A stretch of 64,000 bases of DNA from NCBI GenBank assembly GCA_018700525.1, contig JABITN010000057.1:1-64000 (forward strand). The letters are read 5' to 3'. The notes under the pieces are model-generated. The model saw nothing but the letters and a program-made list of their open reading frames with translations. It ran no database searches and was not told the DNA's origin. Within the stretch, counting starts at the first letter, position 1; every line of letters begins with the position of its first letter. This stretch comes from Opitutales bacterium (GTDB lineage Bacteria > Verrucomicrobiota > Verrucomicrobiia > Opitutales > Opitutaceae). Both the position numbers and the translations under genes were made by a program. Positions 9,674-18,396 of the stretch are shown one piece after another.

Positions 9674-10806
9674 ATGGCCAATTACAAAGCCTTTCGATTC
9701 CGAAGTCGACGAAAGCGATTGATTTTCGCCACTATGATTATTCGAAATTTCAGTTTAGTGATATCGGTCGTTGCAATCAGCCTATCCGGATGGAGCGCTT
9801 CTATTGAAACGATAGTAGGATCCGGGCGAGAAGAGACTAAGGATGGCCACTCATTGCGAGCCGATACGAACAATCCTTTTGGGGTTACCAGGGGCCTGAT
9901 GGAGCGTTGTGGTTTGGCGAATACGGTGGGCACACGATTAGGCGAATCGATGGGGAAGGTAATGTAGTCACTGTCGTGGGCAAAGTAATAGCTGGATACG
10001 GTGGAGATGGCGGTCTGATGTTGAAGGCGTCTTTGAATAAACCTCATGAAATTCGTTTCGATGGCGTAGGTAATTTATATGTCGCGGATATGGCTAATCA
10101 CGCTATACGTAAGGTTGATCTCAAGCTGGGTTTAATCTCAACGATTGCGGGGACAGGAGAACCGGGATTTTTCGGAGATGGTGGAATCGCCAGCGAGGCT
10201 CAATTGAATAAGCCGCACAGTATACAATTTGGTCCTGATGGATTGCTTTATATCGCGGATGTCGGAAACAATCGGGTTCGCGTAGTGGATTTGTCGACCG
10301 GATTGATCGATACGCTTTCAGGAGACGGCAGGACTAACGCAACAGCTGATGGCGAGCAATTTTCCGAAGTTTCGCTCAATGGTCCACGTTCAATTGACTT
10401 CGATATGAATGGCGACCTTTGGCTTGTTTTGAGAAATGCAAATCAGGTTTTCAGGTTGGATATGCAAAAGGGTTCGATTCATCATGTTACGGGAACAGGT
10501 CAAAAAGGTTTCGAGGGAAATGATGGACCGGCTAAGCTCGCAACTTTATGGGGGCCTAAGGGAATCGCTTTGGCGCGGAACGGCGATGCATATTTGGCAG
10601 ATACGGAAAACCATTCGATTCGAATGATTGAAGCGAAGACCGGAAAATTGCGTTTGATTGCTGGAACTGGAGAACGGGCAGATGGTCCTGATGGGGATCC
10701 ATTAAAATGCGGGCTGGCTCGACCCCATGGAGTTTTTCTGGATACGGATGGATCGCTTTTTATCGACGATAGCGAGAATCACAGAGTGCGCGTTCTAAAA
10801 CCTTGA
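9674..10806 (+). pseudogene. NHL-repeat beta-propeller protein with a frameshift
   Basis: The gene starts at 9674 with a signal-peptide-like segment (basic residues, then a hydrophobic run ending WSA) and the first blade, then loses frame between about 9875 and 9890. Inserting one base after GTTACC restores the reading GPDGALWFGEYGG and joins the two parts into one propeller of about 380 residues. Downstream, five or six NHL-type blades are clear, with repeats such as LYVADMANHAIRKV, LYIADVGNNRVRVV and AYLADTENHSIRMI. These are usually secreted binding or scaffold domains. Apart from the single shift the frame is clean, so this could be a recent mutation or a sequencing error. An internal start at 9907 would give a propeller without a leader. 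Confidence 0.75.
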
Positions 10807-10809
10807 ATG

Positions 10810-10830
10810 CCGACAGGCTAATCCTGCCGG
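10810..10830. terminator. Possible bidirectional terminator hairpin
   Basis: CCGACAGG and CCTGCCGG can pair with one mismatch around a 5-base loop, in the 30-base gap between two convergent genes. There is no T-tract, so this is tentative. Confidence 0.3.
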
Positions 10831-10836
10831 ATAGGG

Positions 10837-11784
10837 TCAGCCGTCTTTCAAGAGTTTGAAAATGTCCCGAGTGCAGTCGTCGAGCTCGTAAACGGGATTC
10901 CATCCCCAGTCACTTCGGGCATTGTCATCTTGAAATCGATTGGGAGCTGGGCGGAGCATCGATTCGACTGTCTCGTTGGGCTCGAAAGTGTATTGGAAAT
11001 TTGGACGAAAACGCACTATCGAATCGGCGACCTCTTGAGCGCTTGGGCAAAAAGCATGAAGATTATAGGCGTGGTGATTGAGCGCGTCTTTTTCGGCGTA
11101 CGCTAATCGAACGAACCCTTCGACGAGGTCCTGGATGTAAATAGTTGACATGCCGATTTCAGGGGAAACGGGAAAGGTGAACGAATCTTCTTTGAAAGCG
11201 GCGACGTAGGCGTGCGAAGCGTAGGCGGTTAGAGCGCTTTGCGGCGCAAACGGCGAAAGCACCAGTGGAGGCCTTAGGCAGCGAAAATCGAGTTCATGTT
11301 TGAGTTTATAGTAAACTCCAAGGCGTTCGACGGCGACCTTGGTAGCTCCATAAATGTTTTCGGGCCACTGCTCGTAGATTTCGGGTAGCTCGGAAGGAAC
11401 ATTGGCTCCGTAAGACGCTCCTGTGCCGGGAAATACAATCGTTGAGGTTGGATTGAGTTTCAGCGAGAGCTCGAGAAGATTGAAGCTTGCGATGGCGTTT
11501 ATTTGAAAAGCCTTTCGGCGATCGATCTCGGAGCTACCCGAGAGGAGGGATGCTAGGTGAAAAACGATGTCAGGGCGTCGCTTTACCAAAAGGGTTTCCA
11601 GATGGGTTTCGTGGCAAATGTCAGCTGTTTCGTAATGAACATTAGGCAAACGTGCGGAAGGACGCGGTTCGATGATATCCGTGCAGATGATTGTGTGCCC
11701 ATCTTGGATCAGCCGTTTTGCCAGTAGGCAAGCGATGTTACCGGCGCCTCCGGTGATGAGAATCGATTTTGAGGATTGAGACAT
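10837..11784 (-). CDS. NAD-dependent epimerase/dehydratase family protein
   Basis: Extended short-chain dehydrogenase of 315 residues acting on a sugar-nucleotide or sugar-acid substrate. The N-terminal Rossmann motif is GGAGNIA (about 12-18), and the catalytic YGATK lies near residues 145-150. The C-terminal half is the variable substrate domain. It resembles the D-erythronate dehydrogenase/uronate dehydrogenase-like branch more than UDP-glucose epimerases, but I cannot fix the substrate. It is a single gene, convergent with the broken NHL gene and divergent from the small gene at 11851. No odd features. Confidence 0.75.
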   Translation of the reverse strand: MSQSSKSILITGGAGNIACLLAKRLIQDGHTIICTDIIEPRPSARLPNVHYETADICHETHLETLLVKRRPDIVFHLASLLSGSSEIDRRKAFQINAIASFNLLELSLKLNPTSTIVFPGTGASYGANVPSELPEIYEQWPENIYGATKVAVERLGVYYKLKHELDFRCLRPPLVLSPFAPQSALTAYASHAYVAAFKEDSFTFPVSPEIGMSTIYIQDLVEGFVRLAYAEKDALNHHAYNLHAFCPSAQEVADSIVRFRPNFQYTFEPNETVESMLRPAPNRFQDDNARSDWGWNPVYELDDCTRDIFKLLKDG

Positions 11785-11850
11785 AAGTTAATGAGACTGG
11801 CGTGTTGGTGAAAGCTTGGCTAGCTTAGATTTTTATGGAATGGATTGGAC

Positions 11851-12390
11851 ATGGCGGACGTAAAGACATTGGAGGAGGCTTTCGAGTTCGTCGAATCTGC
11901 TGGCATATGCACGATTTTTAGCGAAAAAGCGAAGGGAATTCCATCGCTTTGGGACGCGGTTGATCTCCCTGAGGGTTCAGGAGGACAAACGAAGTGGGGG
12001 GCGAAGGTCGAAGCTATTTGGGCCTGGAAAAATGAATTGCCTGAAACGTATCCAGAGGATGTTTACTATGGGAAAATACCAGGTGGTCATGCTGCCTTGA
12101 TGACGATACAGTATTTGCGGGAAACGCACTATGCCGTAGCTCGCAAGCCAATCTCCGATTGCTCGGAGTTGGCACAGCATGTGTATGAGATGATTCGCCT
12201 CAATCCAAACGTAACAGGCGAGTTCCGAAGGGAATCGGTGGAACTGTATGGTTGTACGAAGAGCCGTTTCGATACGGCTTTAAAACAACTGCAGGTAACG
12301 CTGAATATCGTTCGCAGCAACGAACCTGGTTTGAATAGCGATACTTGGGTGCCGTTTAGCGAAGTGTATTTGGACTTGGTAGGAGAATGA
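11851..12390 (+). CDS. Conserved AlkZ-related-like protein
   Basis: Soluble protein of 179 residues without signal or membrane segments. The block GIPSLWDAVDLPEG near residue 35 and the WGAKVEAIWAWKNELP segment resemble small proteins labelled AlkZ-related in genome annotations, distantly tied to the winged-helix fold of the AlkZ/YcaQ DNA glycosylases. The C-terminal half (about 100-165) looks like a winged helix. I recognise no catalytic residue, so a repair role is speculation. The ATG at 11851 is preferred over the TTG at 11845. The stop lies two bases from the convergent dienelactone hydrolase stop. Confidence 0.6.
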   Translation: MADVKTLEEAFEFVESAGICTIFSEKAKGIPSLWDAVDLPEGSGGQTKWGAKVEAIWAWKNELPETYPEDVYYGKIPGGHAALMTIQYLRETHYAVARKPISDCSELAQHVYEMIRLNPNVTGEFRRESVELYGCTKSRFDTALKQLQVTLNIVRSNEPGLNSDTWVPFSEVYLDLVGE

Positions 12391-12391
12391 G

Positions 12392-13279
12392 CTAGAGCTT
12401 GTCTTTGAAGAACGCGATTGTGCGGTTTTCGGCAAGCTTTGCAGCGGCCTCGTCGTAGCGAGGAGTCGTGTCGTTGTGGAATCCGTGATTGGTCTTGGGG
12501 TATATGTGAGCCGTGTAGTCTATTCCATTCGCTTTTAACGCAGTCTCGTAATCTGGCCAACCTGCATTGACGCGCTTGTCGAGTTCTGCGTAGTGCAGCA
12601 GCATTGAAGCTTTGATCTTTTCGGTGTCTTCCGCAGATGGTTGTCCGCCGTAGAATGGAGCCGAGGCTTTTATGATGTTTGGAAGCCGGACGGCTAGCGT
12701 ATTGGACATTCCGCCACCGAAGCAAAAACCGACTACGCCAATTGATTGATTACAGGTGTCGTGTTTGTGAAGAAAATGCGTTGCGGCGACGAAGTCCTCG
12801 ACGATTTTTGCGCCATCCAATTTGCGCTGCATGGTCCGGCCTTCGTCATCGTTTCCAGGGTAGCCGCCTAGCGGAGTAAGAGCATCGGGCGCGAATGCAA
12901 CGAATCCAGCGACTGCAGCACGACGAGCCACATCTTCGACGTATGGATTGAGACCGCGATTTTCGTGGACGACAATAATTCCAGGGAGCTTGCTTTGAGC
13001 GTTTGCGGGTCGAGCAAGATATCCGCGCATTTTTCCGTGACCTTTCGGAGAGTCGTAGGATGCGTATTCGGTTTTTAACCGTGAGTCGGTTATGGATACT
13101 TGTTCAGCCCAAGCGTAGTGGGGACTGAGGGAATCGACCAATGCGGCTACAGTGACGCCAGCGACAGCGAATTTTGCGGACTTACTGAAGAAAATGCGCC
13201 GGTCGATGATGCCGTGCACGTATTCGTCGTAAATGTCTAGTAGCTCTTGGGGAAAATCTTCAGCGTTTTTTCGATCCAT
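12392..13279 (-). CDS. Dienelactone hydrolase family protein, exported or anchored
   Basis: Alpha/beta hydrolase of 295 residues. The dienelactone hydrolase fold is marked by HENRGL (Glu106), nucleophile Cys186 in GFCFGGG, Asp234 and His265 in NHGFHND, the expected Cys-Asp-His triad with the helper Glu. Residues 26-58 form a basic DRR segment, a hydrophobic stretch and a YAWA end, resembling a Tat-like export signal after an unusual 25-residue cytosolic-looking N-terminus. The substrate is unknown; family members open lactones or act on carboxylic esters. It is alone, with only a 2-base gap to the convergent gene. Confidence 0.8.
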   Translation of the reverse strand: MDRKNAEDFPQELLDIYDEYVHGIIDRRIFFSKSAKFAVAGVTVAALVDSLSPHYAWAEQVSITDSRLKTEYASYDSPKGHGKMRGYLARPANAQSKLPGIIVVHENRGLNPYVEDVARRAAVAGFVAFAPDALTPLGGYPGNDDEGRTMQRKLDGAKIVEDFVAATHFLHKHDTCNQSIGVVGFCFGGGMSNTLAVRLPNIIKASAPFYGGQPSAEDTEKIKASMLLHYAELDKRVNAGWPDYETALKANGIDYTAHIYPKTNHGFHNDTTPRYDEAAAKLAENRTIAFFKDKL

Positions 13280-13390
13280 AATATAGGTTGATTTGGGTTA
13301 ATTGATCTGGGGTGAGGCATTGTTCGAAATTATGATAATTGTAGAGTCAAATACAATGCATCTTTGCGTGCCTTGCATCGTTGATTGTCG

Positions 13391-14014
13391 CTACTCTTTC
13401 GAGCGTTGATCGAATGTGTATTTGGCGTGGAGACCAATGCGGCAAGCTTGGAGGAGGAGGAGTGGAGCGAATATTTTGGCGGTTTCGCGGTAGCCCGTCT
13501 TTTCCTGAGTCGCTTGATGGTAGATCAAGAGGAACATGATCGCGTAAGCTAATCGGTGAATGCGCTTCCAGCGTTTCCCACCAAGGATTCGGACTGATCG
13601 GTTGTTGCTTGTGGTGGCCAGAACGAGAAGAAGGACCAGGGCTACTATTCCGGACAAGATGAAGAGCTTTTCCCAGTCTTTAACGAATCCTGACCAACTT
13701 CCAGTGTAAGCGAAATAGATCAATAGATGGAGTAATGCGTATATGAATACGCTGACGCCAATTTGACGGCGATTAAAGGCGAATGCTTTGATAATTGGCG
13801 ACTTTGGAAAGATTTTCCTTAGCGGAGTTATCATCAACACAATGACAAAAAGGATAGTGGCCGATAGGCCAACGTATTCTAGCAGGTATTTCGCCGGGTC
13901 CGCCAAATATTCCGTATCCGATCGTGATTGCGGTATGAAAAGGTAGAATACCGGCGTTAAAAGAAGGATATAGAGGACCCAACTTTTTTTGAGAAACCGT
14001 GCGATTTCGTTCAT
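13391..14014 (-). CDS. msrQ: MsrQ haem-binding membrane subunit
   Basis: Membrane partner of MsrP that passes electrons from the quinone pool or flavin reductases to the periplasmic methionine sulfoxide reductase. The 207 residues have about five or six hydrophobic segments and conserved histidines in the transmembrane parts (for example YALLHLLIYF and IHRLAYAIMFLLIYH), consistent with the ferric-reductase-like b-type haem domain. It begins 23 bases after the msrP stop on the same strand, forming the usual msrP-msrQ operon. Confidence 0.9.
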   Translation of the reverse strand: MNEIARFLKKSWVLYILLLTPVFYLFIPQSRSDTEYLADPAKYLLEYVGLSATILFVIVLMITPLRKIFPKSPIIKAFAFNRRQIGVSVFIYALLHLLIYFAYTGSWSGFVKDWEKLFILSGIVALVLLLVLATTSNNRSVRILGGKRWKRIHRLAYAIMFLLIYHQATQEKTGYRETAKIFAPLLLLQACRIGLHAKYTFDQRSKE

Positions 14015-14037
14015 CGTTTTGCGAGTTGAGTCGCTAC

Positions 14038-14997
14038 CTAAAAGTTGCGTCTAAGATCCAGGCCTTCGTAAAGCGAAGCGACCTGTTCGGCATATCCGTT
14101 GAACATTAGCGTATCCTTGCGACTGCTGAAGAATCCTGAACCAATAACGCGTTCGCTCGCTTGCGACCAACGGGGGTGATCGACCTCCGGATTGACGTTA
14201 GCATAGAATCCGTATTCGCGAGATTGTAGGGCTTTCCATGTATTGAGGGGGGGCTTGCTGACGAACTCTATTTTCGAAATCGATTTGATACCTTTGAATC
14301 CATATTTCCAGGGGACGACCAATCGAATCGGAGCTCCATTTTGATTAGGGATCGGTTTTCCGTAAATTCCAGTTGCCAACAATGTGAGCTCGTTTCGGGC
14401 TTCTGCGATTGTAAGGCCTTCGACGTAGGGCCAATCGATCGATCCACTCTTCTGGCCAGGGGCGGATTTGGGGTCGTAGAAAGAAGTGAATTTTACGTAT
14501 TTCGCTTTGGCATTCGGTTGGACTAGGTCTATAAGCTTACTCAATTGGAAACCGTCCCAGGGGATGACCATCGACCAGGCTTCGACGCAGCGCATACGGT
14601 AAACTCGTTGTTCGATTCCGCCCACTTTCGAGATGCAATCGTTGACGTCGAGCTTCATGGGTTTGTCGACCAGTCCGCCGATCTCTATTTCCCAGGGCTC
14701 TGACTGCCAGCCTTGATTGGCGAGTTTTTGAACGTCGCCTTTGTCTGTAGTGAATTCGTAGAAATTATTATAACCCTTTATGAGATCGTAGGGAGTGGGC
14801 TCGAGATCCTCGAGTTTGTAGGCGCTGTTGAGAGGCGAGGGGAACCCACTGGTTGCGGCGTGCGCGATCGACTGTCCGAGCAGGGCTCCGGAACCGAGGC
14901 CAACGGCTTTTAGAAAGCGGCGGCGATTGATGAAGTCTTGTTCGGAAGTTACGGCAGATTCTGGGAGCTCCCAGGATTTTTTCTTAAGAATACGCAT
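14038..14997 (-). CDS. msrP: Periplasmic methionine sulfoxide reductase catalytic subunit MsrP
   Basis: Molybdopterin enzyme of the sulfite-oxidase fold that repairs methionine sulfoxide in envelope proteins. A Tat signal is present (NRRRFLK at 24-30, then a hydrophobic stretch and AHA). The molybdenum-ligating cysteine is Cys137 in RMRCVEAWSM. The length of 319 fits the family. It is the first gene of the pair with msrQ. The presence of MsrPQ implies a Tat pathway, molybdopterin synthesis and an envelope exposed to oxidative chlorine or similar stress. No defects seen. Confidence 0.93.
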   Translation of the reverse strand: MRILKKKSWELPESAVTSEQDFINRRRFLKAVGLGSGALLGQSIAHAATSGFPSPLNSAYKLEDLEPTPYDLIKGYNNFYEFTTDKGDVQKLANQGWQSEPWEIEIGGLVDKPMKLDVNDCISKVGGIEQRVYRMRCVEAWSMVIPWDGFQLSKLIDLVQPNAKAKYVKFTSFYDPKSAPGQKSGSIDWPYVEGLTIAEARNELTLLATGIYGKPIPNQNGAPIRLVVPWKYGFKGIKSISKIEFVSKPPLNTWKALQSREYGFYANVNPEVDHPRWSQASERVIGSGFFSSRKDTLMFNGYAEQVASLYEGLDLRRNF

Positions 14998-15079
14998 AGA
15001 AGATTTAGTTGACGGTTTTGGGGCGGACAGCGGTGCTTTAGTAAGATTATCAAGGACTGCTGTTTATTCCCTTTTTTCG

Positions 15080-15913
15080 TTAGGATTGTTCGCTTAGATC
15101 GCTGTTTGTGTTTTGCTGCGATACGATATGGACGTCGCGTTGGGGGAATGGGATCGTGATACCGGCGTTTTCCAAAGCCTTGAAGACTGCTAGATTTGCA
15201 GCGTATTGAATGGGGTAATAGTCGCTGGTTTTTATCCAATAACGATAAGCGATATTGATGGAAGAGTGGCCGAAGGCTTCGATTCCAGCCGTATGGGTTA
15301 TCACTTGTTTTACGCAGGATATCGCCGATTCTGGATCTGCGTTGTAGTCGAACCCGACAACCCCTTCAACTACCAGATTGGTGAAGGAATTGGTTAGAAG
15401 TTCCCCTAGGATCTTCTTATTCGGTATTGTGATCTCCTGTCCGTCTTCCGTCTCGAGGCACGTGTAGCCGAGGCTTATGACGGAAACAATTCCGGTTCGG
15501 CCATGGATGGTTAAAGTATCATGCATCTTGAATGGGCGCGTAAGAATAATTGCGATACCGGATCCATAGTTGGAAATAGGGCCTTGTATCGCCAAGGTTA
15601 AACCAAGGGCGCCAGCTCCGACTATAGCTATGATCGGGCTGATATCTATCCCGATTTTTCGAATTGCGATTAAGAGGAATATTAAGAGAACGAATAGCTT
15701 GATCGAACTTGCGAACAAGTGGGAAAGGGTAACGTCAATCTCACGCATGGCACAAACACGTAGTATTAGCTTTGAAATCGACGAGCCGAAAATAAATCCG
15801 ATTATCATAATGATCGATGCTGCGATCAATTGAGGCGAATAATCGATGAGCTTGTTTGTTAAGCTTTCGACGAGGGAGTGTATTTGGTCGATTTCCTCAG
15901 GCATAGAGGGCAA
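15080..15913 (-). CDS. Small-conductance mechanosensitive channel, MscS family
   Basis: Membrane channel that opens under tension to release solutes during osmotic downshock. The 277 residues contain three hydrophobic helices (about 28-50, 68-88 and 92-115), with a glycine/alanine-rich third helix (IAIVGAGALGLTLAIQGP) that lines the pore in MscS. The beta domain and C-terminal alpha/beta domain follow. The start may be either 15913 or the Met three codons later. Single gene; length matches compact MscS proteins. Confidence 0.88.
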   Translation of the reverse strand: MPSMPEEIDQIHSLVESLTNKLIDYSPQLIAASIIMIIGFIFGSSISKLILRVCAMREIDVTLSHLFASSIKLFVLLIFLLIAIRKIGIDISPIIAIVGAGALGLTLAIQGPISNYGSGIAIILTRPFKMHDTLTIHGRTGIVSVISLGYTCLETEDGQEITIPNKKILGELLTNSFTNLVVEGVVGFDYNADPESAISCVKQVITHTAGIEAFGHSSINIAYRYWIKTSDYYPIQYAANLAVFKALENAGITIPFPQRDVHIVSQQNTNSDLSEQS

Positions 15914-16012
15914 GAATAGGAATCTTTATGCCGGGAACAAGCGCGAACCGTCCTCATCTGCTTAGTTGCAACGCGTTAGAGTCCTGGGAGTTTGGTGAGT
16001 TTTCATAGGAAC

Positions 16013-16267
16013 CTAGTACTCGATCCCCAATTTCTTGAGAAATCGTTCGAGTTCTCGCGTTTCGAAATCGGGTAGAATATGTCCATCTATGTCAATGCTG
16101 GGAGCTTTGGTCTGGCCTGTGAGGTTTTTCATTTCCAAGGCTGCCGCACGATCGGATGTGACGTCCAGCTTGGTGTATTTAAAGCCATGAGCGTTGAGCC
16201 AGTCGATGGCTTCGTGGCACCAGCCGCAAAAGGGCTTAATGTAGATTCGAATGGATTTCGGTTTCAT
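16013..16267 (-). CDS. Glutaredoxin-like protein
   Basis: Thiol-disulfide protein of 84 residues with a Grx fold. The active site is CGWC (Cys14, Cys17), where canonical glutaredoxins have CPYC; the cis-proline KAPSIDIDG motif and a GG-less C-terminal helix are also visible. It may serve as a reductant for cytosolic enzymes. The atypical CGWC site makes its redox potential hard to predict. The downstream 330 bases hold only a decayed fragment. Confidence 0.82.
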   Translation of the reverse strand: MKPKSIRIYIKPFCGWCHEAIDWLNAHGFKYTKLDVTSDRAAALEMKNLTGQTKAPSIDIDGHILPDFETRELERFLKKLGIEY

Positions 16268-16367
16268 AGAAGGTTTGGTCTCTCCTGTAGATACGGACGT
16301 GGTGGGCCAATGGCTGCAATTGAAATCGGAATACCGGGTCGTCGCTATCCTCTGTCAGGGCTTTCTC

Positions 16368-16605
16368 CTAGGTGGTAGCGGCCTGGCTGGTTCGGGCGGA
16401 TTTTAGGGCGACGGCTCGGCACCAACCTTCTTTGTCGCTGCATGCATGGTAATAGATAGAGGGTTCGGCTGTCTGGGTTTCGCCAAGACTGGAAACGGCA
16501 AGTGCGAATTTGCGAGGATCGCTGTCGACCTCCTGTTCGACGATGGGCGGTTCTTAATGACTACTTTCGAGTTGTAGAGAGAACAGATAAGGCTTTCCTT
16601 TAGGA
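16368..16605 (-). pseudogene. Fragment of an unidentified gene next to glutaredoxin
   Basis: A minus-strand frame ending at a TAG at 16368 reads through QEVDSDPRKFALAVSSLG and YYHACSDKEGWCRAV with no start codon; an upstream TAA lies in frame near 16555. The preceding segment in another frame (KPYLFSLYNSKVVIKNR) seems to be its continuation, implying one shift. The ACxxxEGWC pattern recalls the C-termini of thioredoxin-like secreted proteins in Planctomycetes and Verrucomicrobia. The assignment is loose, but coding origin is likely. Confidence 0.4.
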
Positions 16606-16629
16606 CATAGCGATTAGAAGGTGGACGTT

Positions 16630-17613
16630 ATGAAGTATCGAGCGTTTGCAAAGGATGGTGCTAGTGTTTCTGAAGTTGGCCTGGGTTGCTGGCAGCTTGG
16701 CGGAGATTGGGGGCACGTGGATGATGAAACGGCCTTGGCTATACTTAGGGCTTCGTATGATTCGGGCGTGACGTTTTTCGATACGGCGGATGTTTATGGA
16801 GGAGGTCGTAGCGAACGTATCGTCGGGCAGTTCCTGAAATTGATCCGAGGTGACGCGCCGTTCGTAGCGACGAAAGTCGGACGTGGCGAAGTGTATCCAG
16901 ATGGTTATACGGAGGAGGCGATTCGGAGCCGGATTGAGGATTCGCTCAATCGATTGAATGTGGAGGTTCTGGATTTGGTCCAGACGCACTGCGTACCGCT
17001 TGAGGTGATGCGCTCAGGGGAGATTTACGAATGGCTTGGGCGGCTTGTTGAAGCCGGAAAAATCCTTCAATTCGGAGCCAGTGTAGAATCTGTCGCTGAG
17101 GCTGATATGCTTTTGGAAAACTGTTCTGGGCTTTATTCGCTTCAAATCATTTTCAATATATTTCGACAGAAGCCGATCGACGCGCTTTTCGATAAAGCGC
17201 AACGTAAGCAGATCGGCATCATTGCTCGCGTGCCTTTGGCAAGTGGAGTCCTGTCTGGAAAGTTTGAAGCGAAAACGATTTTCGGCGAAAACGATCATCG
17301 TAACTATAATAAGGACGGAGAGATGTTTAATGTGGGCGAAACGTTTGCAGGCGTTCCGTTTGAGAAAGCTGTTGAGCTGGCGGATCGCCTGGGTTCGATG
17401 ACTCCTGCCCGAACCGGTTTGGCGAAAATGGCACTGCGTTGGATCTTGGATTTCGATGCGGTTACGACTGTTATACCTGGCGCGACGCGAATTGAGCAGG
17501 CTAGGGGAAATGCAGGCGTTTCCGATCTGCCGAGCCTGAACGATTCGCTGCATGGAGATCTAAAAGCTCTCTATGATTCAGAGATTGAGGCTTTGATTCG
17601 CGGCATCTATTGA
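16630..17613 (+). CDS. Aldo/keto reductase
   Basis: NADPH-dependent TIM-barrel oxidoreductase of 327 residues. The tetrad is visible as Asp and Tyr in FFDTADVYGGG, Lys in VATKVG and His in VQTHCV. The C-terminal cofactor segment with TTVIPGATRIEQARGN fits the AKR family that acts on sugars and aldehydes. I prefer the ATG at 16630 because AAGGTGG precedes it; the GTG at 16621 overlaps that ribosome site. The substrate is unknown. It is isolated between two decayed regions. Confidence 0.85.
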   Translation: MKYRAFAKDGASVSEVGLGCWQLGGDWGHVDDETALAILRASYDSGVTFFDTADVYGGGRSERIVGQFLKLIRGDAPFVATKVGRGEVYPDGYTEEAIRSRIEDSLNRLNVEVLDLVQTHCVPLEVMRSGEIYEWLGRLVEAGKILQFGASVESVAEADMLLENCSGLYSLQIIFNIFRQKPIDALFDKAQRKQIGIIARVPLASGVLSGKFEAKTIFGENDHRNYNKDGEMFNVGETFAGVPFEKAVELADRLGSMTPARTGLAKMALRWILDFDAVTTVIPGATRIEQARGNAGVSDLPSLNDSLHGDLKALYDSEIEALIRGIY

Positions 17614-17677
17614 TTCTGCTGTGAATTTCCGTTTAATCATAGTTTTTTCTCATATTATAAGCGTTGAACTTTACGAA

Positions 17678-18327
17678 ATGGAACACAGGCCTTACGCTTA
17701 CTTATTGCTCAGGCTATGGTTGCATTAAGGGTGCCGTATAAAAGCAAATTAGCGCCCAACTGGGATCGAGCGGTGGTGATTCGATTGACGAATGGGACTT
17801 GTTACCAGGTGCCGGTTCATGAAGGCGAAGTCGTTATGTAATCGGATTCAGTTAGCATCGATATTGCGCGTTACGTGGATAGGTCATTCAGCGGCGGGAG
17901 GCTTTTCCCGGATGAGACGCTGGGTTTGCATGAGATTTTGATCGAATTCATCGAAAATGAATTGGAATTAGCTACGTTCAAGTTAGTCGATCCCCATTAT
18001 GTGGAGACGATCGATGACATTGTGAATCGTGTTCGTACGATACGCCATATAGCGCGTCGATTTGGGATAGGATGTGTCGATCGATGGCGAGCATAGGTTG
18101 TTGGGTTGCGGCACGAAGCCGATCGATTATTGGTCCGATTCGAGCCTATGCTCAAAACGTCCGATTATTTGTTTGGCTAAACTCCCGTGTATGCGGATTT
18201 TGCTCTGCTCGGTATCATTGGAAGCCTAACCTACCGACAGTTTAATGATTTGGGTTTTGATCAAGAAAATATGGGGGGTGGAGCAATCGATTGGTTGCCT
18301 TCCGTTATTGATGTTCAAGCCGGGTAG
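17678..18327 (+). pseudogene. Glutathione S-transferase fossil
   Basis: One plus frame from about 17716 to 18327 reads as a GST broken by four in-frame stops, with an N-terminal shift. Its start (ATG at 17678) is in a second frame reading MEHRPYAYLL. Then come VPYKSKLAPNWDRAVVIRL and NGTCYQVPV (thioredoxin-like domain), TAA, DSVSIDIARYVDRSFSGG with RLFPDETLGLHEILIEFIE, HYVETIDDIVNRVRTIRH, TAG, then RLLVRFEPMLKTSDYLFG, TAA, TPVYADFALLGIIGSLTYR (C-terminal helical domain), and a final TAG. These blocks are in correct order for a GST of roughly 220 residues. The CysSer/active-site area near the N-terminus is missing. No product is expected. Confidence 0.75.
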
Positions 18328-18372
18328 AGAACACGTTTTGGGTCGCCAAAATATTTAGATATTGCATTTTCC

Positions 18373-18386
18373 AAACACGTGTGTGA
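18373..18386. promoter_or_regulatory. Candidate LacI-type operator in front of the regulator gene
   Basis: The 14-mer AAACACGTGTGTGA with palindromic core ACACGTGT ends ten bases before the regulator's ATG at 18397, a position that suits repression of its own operon. It is identical to 5494-5507 upstream of the KDG-kinase-like gene. Because it overlaps the possible GTG start at 18379, it also argues for the later ATG start. Confidence 0.55.
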
Positions 18387-18396
18387 AAAGCGCGGA

